NCBI RefSeq assembly: GCF_024343615.1
Contig: NZ_RJUB01000159.1
Span: 62,001 to 126,000 of the forward strand
Source: Ferruginibacter sp. HRS2-29
Lineage (GTDB): Bacteria; Bacteroidota; Bacteroidia; Chitinophagales; Chitinophagaceae
Reading direction: 5' to 3'
Length of the DNA stretch: 64,000 bases
Shown here: positions 1 through 8,191 of the stretch, one piece after another
How positions within the stretch are numbered: position 1 is the stretch's first letter
Layout of the letters: each line of letters begins with the position of its first letter
Notes under the pieces: generated by a model
The model's input: only the letters and a program-made list of their open reading frames with translations
Told to the model about the DNA's origin: nothing
Databases searched by the model: none
Translations under genes and position numbers: made by a program

Positions 1-953
1 CTTTTCGCCCCAAGGTTAGGTTTTGGGGTGAATGAATACAGGTTCTTAGGCATCGCAGGGTGGCCAAAAACCTCAAAAGGCATATCGGTTCCTCTTCCTT
101 CGCTGAAAACGGTTCCTTCAAAGAAACAGGTGGAAGGGTAAAGGTAGATCGCCTGCATCGATTTCAGATTAGGAGACGGCATCACCGGCAACACATATTT
201 GGTATTGTGGTCGTAATTTTTGCATTTGATCACCTGGATATGAAAAGGCGTATCAGCAGTTGGCTGGGTGGTGATATTATATGCATTGATCGCATTGGCT
301 TTTTCGGACAACCAGTTTTCGCCGGCGAGCATCAGTCCATATTCGCCGATGGTCATTCCATATACGATCGGCACAGGTTTCATACCGATGAAACTCTGGT
401 ATTTCATATCAAGGATGGGGCCGTCTACATAAAATCCATTGGGATTTGGCCGGTCGAGGATCAGCAATGGTTTGTGGTTTTCCAGCGCAGCTTCAATATA
501 ATATTCCAGTGAGCTGATGTAGGTATAAAATCTTGCGCCCACATCCTGGATGTCGAATATCAATACATCTACGCCTTTGAAATCGTCCGCAGTAGGCTTT
601 TTATGATTGCCATAAAGAGCGATGATCGGGATGCCGGTCTTTTTATCAACACCATCATCTACATGTTCGCCCGCGTCGGCCACGCCGCGGAAGCCATGTT
701 CGGGCCCGAATATCTTCACCACATTCACCCCTCTTTTTATCAGGGTGTCCACCAGGTGCGTATTTTTGACCATACTGGTCTGGTTGGCAAAAACAGCTAC
801 GGCTTTACCTTTCAGCAAAGGAAGGTATACTTCCATACGATCAGCGCCCGTGATCACGTCCTTATTGCCGTTGGCGGGCGTTACCGACTGGGCGCAGGAC
901 GTATTTCCCCATAACAGCATGGCTGCCATCAATATGTTTCCCAATGTTTTCAT
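1..953 (-). CDS. NamZ-like exo-beta-N-acetylmuramidase (DUF1343), partial
   Basis: The reading frame is open from an ATG at 951-953 to the window edge, so the C-terminus is missing. The product starts with a hydrophobic leader ending in NTSC at residues 17-20, a plausible loose Bacteroidota lipobox. It then shows the DUF1343 signatures NQTS (57-60), GPEHGFRG (83-90), FDIQDVGARFYTY (133-145) and LDRPNPNG (166-173). The family removes terminal MurNAc from peptidoglycan fragments, which suggests cell-wall recycling in the periplasm. It is divergent from the FKBP gene, so the promoters of both lie in about 954-1036. The forward frames over this stretch are shadows of this gene. Confidence 0.88.
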   Translation of the reverse strand, partial: MKTLGNILMAAMLLWGNTSCAQSVTPANGNKDVITGADRMEVYLPLLKGKAVAVFANQTSMVKNTHLVDTLIKRGVNVVKIFGPEHGFRGVADAGEHVDDGVDKKTGIPIIALYGNHKKPTADDFKGVDVLIFDIQDVGARFYTYISSLEYYIEAALENHKPLLILDRPNPNGFYVDGPILDMKYQSFIGMKPVPIVYGMTIGEYGLMLAGENWLSEKANAINAYNITTQPTADTPFHIQVIKCKNYDHNTKYVLPVMPSPNLKSMQAIYLYPSTCFFEGTVFSEGRGTDMPFEVFGHPAMPKNLYSFTPKPNLGAK

Positions 954-1036
954 AAAACAAAGGTCTAGAAAGTTTTTTAATTCGGTCATATTAGCATTAA
1001 TTTTTAATTTTACCGTTCGAAAAAAAATAAATCTAT

Positions 1037-1465
1037 ATGACACAAGTTAAAAATGGTGATACAGTAAAAGTGCATTACACCGGTAAATTGACCACTGGCG
1101 ACCAATTTGATTCATCTGCAGGTCGTGAGCCACTGGAGTTTACAGTGGGCGCAGGACAAATGATCCCGGGGTTTGATGCTGCATTGCCAGGCATGATCGT
1201 TGGTGATAAAAAAACCGTTACCATCCCTGCGGCAGACGGATATGGCGAAGTGAACGAACAGGCGATCATCGAATTTCCAAAAGAAAACGTACCTGCAGAT
1301 ATGAAACTGGAGCCGGGCATGAGCCTTACCCTCAGCAACCAGGAAGGACAACCTTTTCCTGTAGTGGTGAAAGAGATAAAGGATGACATGATCATTCTGG
1401 ATGCCAATCATTTTCTGGCAGGAAAAGATCTGGTGTTTGACATCGAGCTGGTGGAAATAGCTTAA
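1037..1465 (+). CDS. FKBP-type peptidyl-prolyl isomerase, SlyD-like
   Basis: The product has 142 residues. It opens with the FKBP strand VKVHYTGKLTTGDQFDSS, followed by GREPLEFTVGAGQMIPGFDAAL, then an inserted flap domain around residues 65-120 of the SlyD type, and a short C-terminal strand. There is no metal-binding His tail as in E. coli SlyD. No signal peptide is visible, so it is probably a cytoplasmic chaperone and prolyl isomerase. The upstream leader is AT-rich. The gene is monocistronic, with a repeat-filled gap after its stop codon. Confidence 0.93.
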   Translation: MTQVKNGDTVKVHYTGKLTTGDQFDSSAGREPLEFTVGAGQMIPGFDAALPGMIVGDKKTVTIPAADGYGEVNEQAIIEFPKENVPADMKLEPGMSLTLSNQEGQPFPVVVKEIKDDMIILDANHFLAGKDLVFDIELVEIA

Positions 1466-1466
1466 T

Positions 1467-1626
1467 GACAACGGACCACAGACGACCGACCACGGAAGAT
1501 CGGCAATAACGATAAACTAAGGGCAGTACATAAAGAATGGCTGCCCTTATTGTTTGCCCGGATCGATAGCCCGTGGTCTGTCGTCTATCGTCGTTGGTCC
1601 GTGGTCTGTCGTCTTTGGTCTGTTGT
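1467..1626. repeat. Intergenic inverted repeat, GACGACC/ACCACAG type
   Basis: The left arm (1467-1495) is built of CCACAGACGACC-like words. The right arm (1571-1626) carries several reverse-complement words such as GGTCTGTCGTC. They are separated by about 75 bp. The same word set recurs at 56396-56540 and 60673-60798. Confidence 0.8.
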
Positions 1627-1648
1627 AGCCCGATTGCTCATTACTTAC

Positions 1649-1656
1649 TAAGTTTG
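1649..1656 (+). promoter_or_regulatory. Bacteroidota -7 element TAAGTTTG upstream of pepT
   Basis: The octamer matches the TAnnTTTG consensus and lies 16 nt before the ATG of the peptidase gene. TTG triplets lie about 22 nt further upstream as a possible -33 element. This is inferred from consensus and position only. Confidence 0.55.
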
Positions 1657-1672
1657 CATAAACTATTAACCG

Positions 1673-2923
1673 ATGATTGAAATAAACAAGGATCAGCTTG
1701 CCGAACGCTTCATGAAATACGTGCAGGTAGACACACAGAGCGATCCCAACGGGACATCATTTCCTACAACAGAAAAACAAAAAGACCTCAGTAAGATATT
1801 GCTGAAAGAACTGAAGGAACTGGGGCTACAGGCAGAAACGGATGAATTCGGGTATGTATATTCTTCCATTCCTTCCAACAGTTCTAAAAATAATATTCCC
1901 CCGATCTGTTTTTGTTCGCACGTGGATACGGCACCGGATTGCAGCGGTACCAATGTGAAGCCCATCCTTCATAAGAATTACGATGGCAATGATATCGTTT
2001 TGCCGGATGACAACACGCAGGTATTGTCGGCAAAAGTTTCACCTTATCTGAAAAATCATATCGGCGCCGATATCATCACCGCGAGCGGCCATACATTGCT
2101 GGGCGCCGATGATAAATCAGGCATTGCTATCATCATGCAGCTGGCGGATTACATGGTGAAAAACCCTGCGGTCATTCATGGGGAGATCAGGATCGTATTT
2201 ACACCTGATGAAGAAGTGGGAAAAGGAACGGCAAAGATCGATATGAAAAAAGCGGGTGCCGTGTATGGTTATACATTGGATGGTGGAGAAGCAGGCAGCC
2301 TGGAGGATGAGACTTTCAGCGCCGATGGCGCAACGATCACCGTGCATGGCGTGATCGCCCATCCGGGTTATGCAAAAGATACATTGGTGAATGCGATGAA
2401 GATTGCCGGAGAAATCCTGGATGCTTTGCCAAAAAATGAATGGAGCCCTGAAACGACGGATGGTATGCAGGGATTTGTGCATCCTGTTTCGCTGAATGGC
2501 ATTGCTGAAAAAACTACCATCGGTTTTATTGTCCGTGATTTCCGCACAGAAAAACTGGCGGAGCACCATGATCGCCTGAAGAAAATTGCGGAAGCGATCG
2601 TGGCAAAACATAAAGGTGCATCGATGGAATATACCCCGTCAGAACAATACCGCAACATGAAGGATATCCTGGTGCAGCACCCGCAGGTGGCGGAATACGC
2701 GGCTGAAGCCATTACCCGGGCCGGATTGAAAGTGAAGCAGGAAAGTATCCGCGGCGGTACAGATGGCAGCAGGCTGAGTTATATGGGCATGCCTTGTCCG
2801 AATATTTTTACCGGTATGCAGAATATCCACAGCAAGCTGGAATGGATAGGCGTGAACGATATGGCGAAAGCGGTGGAAACGCTGGTGCATCTGTCGCAGA
2901 TATGGGAGGAGAAAACAAATTAA
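1673..2923 (+). CDS. pepT: Peptidase T (tripeptide aminopeptidase, M20B)
   Basis: The 416-residue product matches the family's usual length of about 410. It shows the M20 zinc-site landmarks CSHVDTAP (H83, D85), GADDKSG (144-150, bridging Asp), FTPDEEVGKG (catalytic and metal-binding Glu near 180-181), LDGGE, and a late NIHSKLEWI containing the last metal His. It should release the N-terminal residue from tripeptides in the cytoplasm. A TAAGTTTG promoter element lies 16 nt before the start. The stop codon abuts an AATTACG-type hairpin repeat. Confidence 0.95.
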   Translation: MIEINKDQLAERFMKYVQVDTQSDPNGTSFPTTEKQKDLSKILLKELKELGLQAETDEFGYVYSSIPSNSSKNNIPPICFCSHVDTAPDCSGTNVKPILHKNYDGNDIVLPDDNTQVLSAKVSPYLKNHIGADIITASGHTLLGADDKSGIAIIMQLADYMVKNPAVIHGEIRIVFTPDEEVGKGTAKIDMKKAGAVYGYTLDGGEAGSLEDETFSADGATITVHGVIAHPGYAKDTLVNAMKIAGEILDALPKNEWSPETTDGMQGFVHPVSLNGIAEKTTIGFIVRDFRTEKLAEHHDRLKKIAEAIVAKHKGASMEYTPSEQYRNMKDILVQHPQVAEYAAEAITRAGLKVKQESIRGGTDGSRLSYMGMPCPNIFTGMQNIHSKLEWIGVNDMAKAVETLVHLSQIWEEKTN

Positions 2924-3000
2924 TAATTACAAATTACGAATTACGAATTGTCAGCCAAAGGTGCATTCGTAATTCGTAATTGTCAATTCGTAATTAATTA
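2924..3000. repeat. AATTACG heptad hairpin between pepT and the SPFH gene
   Basis: The left arm (2924-2950) repeats AATTACG and the right arm (2965-3000) repeats CGTAATT. They are separated by about 15 bp, giving an extended AT-rich hairpin directly after the pepT stop codon. Confidence 0.8.
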
Positions 3001-3030
3001 TATCTTATCTTCAATCAAAATTAACTTGCT

Positions 3031-3966
3031 ATGGAATTTCTAAAAGATTATTGGTGGCTCCTCTTGATAGCTACGGCTTTTTTAGGGTGTTTCGTTACCA
3101 TCAACCAGGGGTTTATCGGTGTGGTGACCATGTTCGGTAAATACCAGCGTATCATGCGCCCGGGATTGAATTTTAAGATACCTTTCCTGGAACAGATATT
3201 CAAAAGAGTAAGTATCCAGAACCGTTCGGTTGAATTGGAATTCCAGGCCGTAACGATCGACCAGGCAAACGTTTATTTCAAATCGATGCTGTTGTATTCT
3301 GTACAGAATGCAGACCATGAAACGATCCAAAAAGTAGCGTTCAAATTTATCAGTGATAAGGATCTCATGCAGGCGCTCGTGCGTACCATTGAAGGTAATA
3401 TCCGTGCATTTGTTGCTACCCGCAAGCAATCGGAAATATTGGGACTGAGAAGGGATATCGTGGAATTTGTAAAAGAACATGTGGATCTTTCTCTGGAAGA
3501 GTGGGGATACCATCTGCAGGATCTTCAGATCAACGATATCACGTTCGACCAGGCAATCATAGACAGTATGAGCAAAGTGGTAGCGAGTAACAACCTCAAA
3601 GCTGCTGCAGAAAATGAAGGCCAGGCATTGTTGATCACCAAGACAAAAGCCGCGGAAGCGGAAGGTAATTCCATCAAGATAGCTGCTGAAGCGGAAAGGC
3701 AGGCTGCCCAGTTACGTGGACAAGGTGTGGCGTTGTTTCGTGAAGAAGTAGCTAAAGGTATGAGCCAGGCTGCGGCCGAAATGAAACAGGCCAACCTCGA
3801 TACCAATGTGATCCTGTTCAGTATGTGGACGGAAGCCATCAAAAACTTTGCTGAATATGGTAAGGGCAATGTCATCTTCCTCGATGGAAGCAGTGAAGGA
3901 ATGGAAAAGACCATGCGCCAGATCATGGCGATGCAGGAAATGGGGGATAAGAAAAAGCTTCTGTAA
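3031..3966 (+). CDS. SPFH/Band 7 (stomatin/prohibitin-like) membrane protein
   Basis: The product has 311 residues. One N-terminal membrane segment (about 7-27) is followed by the SPFH signature NQGFIGVVTMFGKYQRIMRPGLNFKIPF and a band 7 domain to about residue 185. An Ala/Glu/Lys-rich coiled coil follows (about 188-250), then a short tail. Family members form oligomeric cages or rafts at the inner membrane and often stabilise other membrane proteins. The order of words in the coiled coil (AAAENEGQALL, TKTKAAEAEG) is typical of the bacterial HIR/stomatin group. A strong terminator-like hairpin follows, so it is probably transcribed alone. Confidence 0.9.
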   Translation: MEFLKDYWWLLLIATAFLGCFVTINQGFIGVVTMFGKYQRIMRPGLNFKIPFLEQIFKRVSIQNRSVELEFQAVTIDQANVYFKSMLLYSVQNADHETIQKVAFKFISDKDLMQALVRTIEGNIRAFVATRKQSEILGLRRDIVEFVKEHVDLSLEEWGYHLQDLQINDITFDQAIIDSMSKVVASNNLKAAAENEGQALLITKTKAAEAEGNSIKIAAEAERQAAQLRGQGVALFREEVAKGMSQAAAEMKQANLDTNVILFSMWTEAIKNFAEYGKGNVIFLDGSSEGMEKTMRQIMAMQEMGDKKKLL

Positions 3967-3982
3967 TTGTTCAACTTTATTA

Positions 3983-4016
3983 TAAATGCCGTGACTTAAA
4001 TGTTGCGGCATTTTTT
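3983..4016 (+). terminator. Rho-independent terminator after the SPFH gene
   Basis: AATGCCG and CGGCATT form a short stem around a loop of about 13 nt, followed by a run of T. It starts about 17 nt after the stop codon. Confidence 0.75.
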
Positions 4017-4020
4017 GTAA

Positions 4021-4054
4021 AGACCCCCGGAGGTTTTTAAAACCTCCGGGGTCT
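4021..4054. repeat. Near-perfect palindrome, AGACCCCCGGAGG type
   Basis: The two arms of about 15 bp are AGACCCCCGGAGGTTTT and its reverse complement, with AAAA at the centre. It follows the terminator directly and may reinforce it or be a dispersed repeat. Confidence 0.75.
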
Positions 4055-4217
4055 GCCATTCGTGTAATCCTTGTAATTAGCCAAATTCGTGTTATCAAGA
4101 TTAACAATTCCTTGTGCAGCATTCTTACAATGTTTCGTTTTATTGCAATGCAATTGATATTTTTGAGATAATATAGCGTTCTTTACAAATAATCAAACCA
4201 GTCATAATCCATCCGAT

Positions 4218-4904
4218 ATGTTCGATATTTTTCTCCAGGTAGATAGTACAGCAGCAGCTGCGGCAGCGGCGGCAGAAGTAACAAAGAGTGAATCTGTTTT
4301 CAGCATGCTCACCAAGGGTGGGCCGATCATGATTCCGCTTGGGTTGCTTTTTGTGGCTGCGGTATACGTATTTTTCGAACGGTTGCTGGTGATCAAAAAA
4401 GCCGGGCAGGTGGATGATAATTTCATGAGCATCATCCGGGATCATATCACCAATGGAAATTTATCCGCGGCAAGAAGCCTTTCTAAAAATACCAACAACC
4501 CGGTAGCACGTATGATCGATAAAGGGATACAGCGTATCGGCAAACCGATCGAGGCCATCGAAAAAAGTATGGATAATGTGGGCAAGCTGGAAATGTACAA
4601 GATGGAAAAAAATCTCATCATTCTTTCCGTGATCGCCCGCATTGCCCCATTGTTCGGGTTTGTGGGAACAATTGTGGGGCTGGTGATATTACTGAAAGAT
4701 TTCGCTACCATCAGCAGCCCGTCCATCAGCCAGATCGCAGATGCTATGTATATAAAATTGATCACATCGGCAAGCGGGCTTATCATCGGTATGCTGGCAT
4801 TTCTCGGGCATAGTTATCTTGATACGCAGATCAACCGTACAGCCAACAGGATGGAAGCGGCCAGCAGCGAATTCATAGATATATTGCAGGAACCAACACG
4901 CTGA
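4218..4904 (+). CDS. exbB: MotA/TolQ/ExbB proton-channel family protein
   Basis: The product has 228 residues. An Ala-rich N-terminus (about 10-20) precedes the first membrane helix (about 36-56). A cytoplasmic helical region follows, then two further helices (about 130-155 and 172-195) containing the conserved LFGFVGTIVGL stretch of the channel. With the ExbD-like protein encoded 82 bp downstream it should form an inner-membrane motor using the proton gradient to energise outer-membrane transport or cell-envelope constriction. Assignment to the ExbB or TolQ branch cannot be settled here because no TolA, TonB or Pal gene is adjacent. Confidence 0.9.
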   Translation: MFDIFLQVDSTAAAAAAAAEVTKSESVFSMLTKGGPIMIPLGLLFVAAVYVFFERLLVIKKAGQVDDNFMSIIRDHITNGNLSAARSLSKNTNNPVARMIDKGIQRIGKPIEAIEKSMDNVGKLEMYKMEKNLIILSVIARIAPLFGFVGTIVGLVILLKDFATISSPSISQIADAMYIKLITSASGLIIGMLAFLGHSYLDTQINRTANRMEAASSEFIDILQEPTR

Positions 4905-4907
4905 CGC

Positions 4908-4985
4908 GAATTAAGAATTACGAATTAAAAATTAAGAATGATGGGCTTCACTTTTAACTCATCACTCATAACTTATAACTTTCAA
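4908..4985. repeat. Short AATTAAG / AACTCAT word repeats
   Basis: AATTA(A/C)G words at about 4908-4940 and ACTCATA/ACTTATA words at about 4956-4980 fill the gap between exbB and exbD. They are weaker and less symmetric than the other intergenic repeats. Confidence 0.5.
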
Positions 4986-4986
4986 G

Positions 4987-5397
4987 ATGAGCTTACGCAA
5001 AAACAGGTTAAGGGGCGAACATTCAGAAGCAGTGGATACTGGTCCGCTGAATGATATCCTGTTCATATTACTGATGTTCTTTTTGATGATCTCCACACTT
5101 TCCAATCCCAATGTTTTTAAAGTGAGCGTGCCGAAAGCGAAGAGCGATACCAAGCAAAAACAGAGTGTAGTGGTAAGCGTAGATAAGAACAGGAACCTCT
5201 ATATCGGCTCAAGGAAGATCATTACCGATTCATTGGAATCCGAATTGCGCAAATACATCAGCGAAGGCGACAGCATCAAACCGGCCGTGGTGATCAATGC
5301 CGATTCTGTGGCGCAATGGGGCGAAGTGATCCGTGTGATGAAAGCTGCCCGCAAGCTCGGCGCCAGCACTTCTGCTACGGTTAGTGGTACCGACTAG
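4987..5397 (+). CDS. exbD: ExbD/TolR family biopolymer transport protein
   Basis: The product has 136 residues. A short basic N-terminus is followed by PLNDILFILLMFFLMISTL (about 18-36), with the ExbD/TolR membrane helix and its essential Asp (D near residue 20). A periplasmic domain with the SVDKNRNLYIGSRKI pattern and an ending GEVIRVMKAARKLGA completes it. It partners the ExbB-like channel upstream. The last 17 bp overlap the 3' end of the convergent prmC gene. Confidence 0.9.
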   Translation: MSLRKNRLRGEHSEAVDTGPLNDILFILLMFFLMISTLSNPNVFKVSVPKAKSDTKQKQSVVVSVDKNRNLYIGSRKIITDSLESELRKYISEGDSIKPAVVINADSVAQWGEVIRVMKAARKLGASTSATVSGTD

Positions 5398-6235
5398 CGA
5401 TCACCATCCTTTCTTTTCCTGGAATATCTTTTTTTATTTGTGCGGTAAAATTATTGTCTTCCAGCACCGCCGCAACTTCTTTTGCATAGGCTTCGTGTGT
5501 TTCCAGGAATATTTTTCCATTACCTTTTAAATGATAGTTGGCGAAAGCCGCGATCTTTTTGTAAAATAATAACGGATCATCATCCGGAACAAATAAAGCC
5601 AGATGTGGTTCGTATGCGGTTACATTCGTATGCATCCGTTTACTTTCGTTTGAAGGAATGTATGGAGGGTTGCTGATGATGGCATCGTACCATCCGAAAT
5701 TATTCCAGGAATCTTCTTTCAGGATGTCCGCCAGTAAAAAATTAACCGGGGAATTTATCAGCCTGCTGTTCTCCCTTGCTATGTTCAAGGCATCCTCACT
5801 GATATCGATCGCCGTAATATTGGCTGCAGGTAACTTCTTTTTAACGCTTACCGGAATACATCCACTGCCAGTGCCGATATCCAGTACTTCAGGAGATGAG
5901 CGGGTGGTTAAAAACCCAATAGCTTCCTGTACCAGCTCTTCCGTTTCGGGACGGGGGATCAGCACCGAAGCATCTACTTTAAATTTTGCCCCATAAAACC
6001 ATGCTTCCCCGGTTACATATTGTACCGGCTCATTTTTCAGGAGCCGCTCAAGTGCAGCGGATATCTTTTCTGATTCAGCTGAAGTGAGTTCTTTATCTGC
6101 AGCCAGTGTGATATCATGTCTTCCTGTCCCGGTTGCCCATTCAAAGACAAGGTTCCTGATGACAATAGCTTCGTCCTTATCATAAACTGATTGTAAGGCG
6201 GATATAAAATTGGTATGTGCGGTTTTTAGTGTCAT
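5381..6235 (-). CDS. prmC: Peptide chain release factor N5-glutamine methyltransferase
   Basis: The product has 284 residues. An N-terminal helical domain is followed by VTGEAWFYGAKFKV and IPRPETEELV. The SAM-binding motif DIGTGSGC lies at 119-126 and the NPPY catalytic motif at 189-192. This arrangement is diagnostic of PrmC/HemK, which methylates the GGQ glutamine of release factors. The gene is divergent from ribD, with a block of 14-bp direct repeats between the two starts. Confidence 0.93.
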   Translation of the reverse strand: MTLKTAHTNFISALQSVYDKDEAIVIRNLVFEWATGTGRHDITLAADKELTSAESEKISAALERLLKNEPVQYVTGEAWFYGAKFKVDASVLIPRPETEELVQEAIGFLTTRSSPEVLDIGTGSGCIPVSVKKKLPAANITAIDISEDALNIARENSRLINSPVNFLLADILKEDSWNNFGWYDAIISNPPYIPSNESKRMHTNVTAYEPHLALFVPDDDPLLFYKKIAAFANYHLKGNGKIFLETHEAYAKEVAAVLEDNNFTAQIKKDIPGKERMVIASRYH

Positions 6236-6258
6236 ATCGGTTTGGTAGTGTTCTCTTG

Positions 6259-6368
6259 GGTAGTCAACTCCCGGTAGTCAACCCACGGTAGTCAACTCCC
6301 GGTAGTCAACCCGCGGTAGTCTACTCCCGGTAGTCAACCCGCGGTAGTCAACCCGCGGTAGTCAACCC
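6259..6368. repeat. 14-bp direct repeat array GGTAGTCAACCCGC, about 8 units
   Basis: Seven full units and one partial unit lie head to tail. They alternate between GGTAGTCAACTCCC and GGTAGTCAACCCGC versions. There are no spacers. The array fills the divergent prmC-ribD gap. Two more units sit inside ribD at 7393-7420. Confidence 0.92.
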
Positions 6369-6407
6369 AAAAGAATATGCACAAACTTACTTTATTTTTT
6401 ACTTGCG

Positions 6408-6415
6408 TACTTTTG
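6408..6415 (+). promoter_or_regulatory. -7 element TACTTTTG just upstream of ribD
   Basis: The octamer matches TAnnTTTG and ends only 5 nt before the GTG start proposed for ribD. The transcript would therefore be nearly or fully leaderless. This is inferred from consensus and spacing. Confidence 0.5.
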
Positions 6416-6420
6416 CATCC

Positions 6421-7497
6421 GTGGATAACGATCAGTTATATATGACCCGCTGTTTTGAACTTGCCCGCCTGGGCGCCGGCAGCGTTGCGCCCAATCCTAT
6501 GGTTGGCGCCGTGCTGGTGCACAATGGCAGGATCATCGGCGAAGGCTATCATCGCGAATATGGCCAGGTGCATGCGGAAGTGAATTGTATCAACAGCGTT
6601 GCTGAAGCAGACAAACAGTTTATCCCGGCTTCTGTTATATATGTATCGCTGGAACCGTGTGCGCATTTTGGCATTACACCGCCCTGCTGCGACCTGATCA
6701 TCCGCAACCAGATACCCAAAGTAGTCATCGGCTGCCGCGATAATTTTGAAAAAGTAAATGGCGAGGGCATCCGAAGGATGAGAGAAGCTGGCATCAACGT
6801 GATAGTTGGCGTGCTGGAAAACGAAGCGCTGGAACTGAACAAACGATTTTTTACTTTTCATGAAAAAAAACGGCCTTACATCATTTTGAAATGGGCGCAA
6901 ACCAACGATCATATAATTGCCCGTAGCGATCTTTCGCCCGTAAAGATCAGCAATCCCCAAACGGATATCCTGGCGCACAAATGGCGCAGCGAAGAATCGG
7001 CTATCCTGGTAGGGTTCAATACGGCGGTCCATGACGACCCTTCGCTCACCACCAGATTGTACAAGGGAAAAAATCCTGTAAGGATAGTGATAGATGAGCA
7101 ACTTCAGTTGCCTGTTACTTTGCGACTTTTTGACGGCACTGCACCACTCATAGTGATCAACAGGATAAAGGAAAAAAACGATGGTGCTGCCAGTTACGCG
7201 ATGATGGAAGACGATGAGGCCATCCCGCAGGCCATCTGCCGCATCCTTTACCAACGGCGCCTCAATTCCCTGATCGTGGAAGGAGGTGCAAAAACAGTAC
7301 AAACATTCATCGATGCCGGTTTGTGGGATGAGGCAAGGATCATCACCAACGGGTTGATGGAAATGGGGGAAGGATTGCCTGCACCGGAATTGGGTAGTCA
7401 ACCCGCGGTAGCCAACCCCCTCCTCATAAACAGCCAACATATCTCTTCCGATTATATCCGCATTTACAGGAATAGGAGCCTATCTTCGCGAAAGTGA
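6421..7497 (+). CDS. ribD: Bifunctional deaminase/reductase of riboflavin synthesis
   Basis: From the GTG at 6421 the product has 358 residues. Its start MDNDQLYMTRCFELARLG aligns with typical RibD N-termini; a TTG at 6403 would place the start inside the promoter element. The deaminase domain has HAEV (51-54), PC (79-80) and TPPCC (86-90), the zinc and catalytic residues. The reductase domain begins near residue 150 with ILKWAQT and ends with a VEGGAKTVQTF motif. It converts the pyrimidine product of GTP cyclohydrolase II to the ribitylamino uracil. Near the C-terminus two copies of the upstream 14-bp repeat are translated as LGSQPAVANPL. Confidence 0.92.
   Translation: MDNDQLYMTRCFELARLGAGSVAPNPMVGAVLVHNGRIIGEGYHREYGQVHAEVNCINSVAEADKQFIPASVIYVSLEPCAHFGITPPCCDLIIRNQIPKVVIGCRDNFEKVNGEGIRRMREAGINVIVGVLENEALELNKRFFTFHEKKRPYIILKWAQTNDHIIARSDLSPVKISNPQTDILAHKWRSEESAILVGFNTAVHDDPSLTTRLYKGKNPVRIVIDEQLQLPVTLRLFDGTAPLIVINRIKEKNDGAASYAMMEDDEAIPQAICRILYQRRLNSLIVEGGAKTVQTFIDAGLWDEARIITNGLMEMGEGLPAPELGSQPAVANPLLINSQHISSDYIRIYRNRSLSSRK
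7393..7420 (+). repeat. Two 14-bp repeat units inside ribD
   Basis: GGTAGTCAACCCGC and GGTAGCCAACCCCC match the array upstream of ribD. Together they add 28 bp to the coding sequence near codon 325. Confidence 0.88.
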
Positions 7498-7507
7498 CCA
7501 AGCAAAC

Positions 7508-8113
7508 ATGATAATGGAGTTTTACAATACGATCGAACAATCTGCCAACGCGGAATTTAAGGAACGCGGCAGCCGTTTTATCGGGTATGCATACCCGGTA
7601 GTTTCAGCGGATGAATTCAAAAAACATTTGCAGCAGTTGAAAAAAGAACATGCCAAAGCGGTGCATCATTGTTTTGCCTACCGTATTGGTATCGACGGCA
7701 ATACTTTCAGGAGCAGCGACGATGGCGAACCTTCCGGAACAGCGGGCAAACCCATACTCGGGCAGATCGATAGCAAAGGGGTGACAGATACTGCCATTAT
7801 AGTAGTAAGGTATTTCGGTGGTACATTGCTGGGGGTGCCGGGATTGATCAATGCTTATAAAACAACAGCAGCGCTGGTGTTGCAGGTGGTGCCCACAGTA
7901 CAGAAGCCGGTGTTGAAACATTACCGCCTTCATTTCGACTACACCAGGATGAATGAAGTGATGATGATCCTGAAACAATATCAGTGTGTGATCTTCCGCC
8001 AGGAAAGCCAGCTTTTCTGCGAAATGGAAGTGGGAATACCCTTAAGCCGACTTGAAGAAGTGAAATATAAAATAGATGCGCTGCTCAACGTAGAAATATT
8101 GAATATAGTATAG
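7508..8113 (+). CDS. YigZ/IMPACT family protein
   Basis: The product has 201 residues and carries the UPF0029 N-terminal domain: KERGSRFIGYAYPV, HHCFAYRI, the signature SSDDGEPSGTAGKPIL and VVRYFGGTLLGVPGL. A C-terminal ferredoxin-like domain (DUF1949) follows. The family is linked to translation regulation in eukaryotes, and its bacterial role is unclear. The start follows ribD by 10 nt, so the two are probably co-transcribed. An ATG at 7514 is an equally possible start. Confidence 0.88.
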   Translation: MIMEFYNTIEQSANAEFKERGSRFIGYAYPVVSADEFKKHLQQLKKEHAKAVHHCFAYRIGIDGNTFRSSDDGEPSGTAGKPILGQIDSKGVTDTAIIVVRYFGGTLLGVPGLINAYKTTAALVLQVVPTVQKPVLKHYRLHFDYTRMNEVMMILKQYQCVIFRQESQLFCEMEVGIPLSRLEEVKYKIDALLNVEILNIV

Positions 8114-8191
8114 ATGTTAATATTTTTTTAACATTTATCAAAGTTTTTTAACAATTCTTTAGTAAGTTTATGCTCACTTATCAGAATCGTT

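Noticed and set aside
60..1050. Forward frames over the first kilobase
   Set aside because: They are antisense shadows of the NamZ-like gene, which is open to the window edge.
6259..6368. Possible CRISPR array
   Set aside because: The 14-bp units are contiguous with no spacers, and no cas gene is present.
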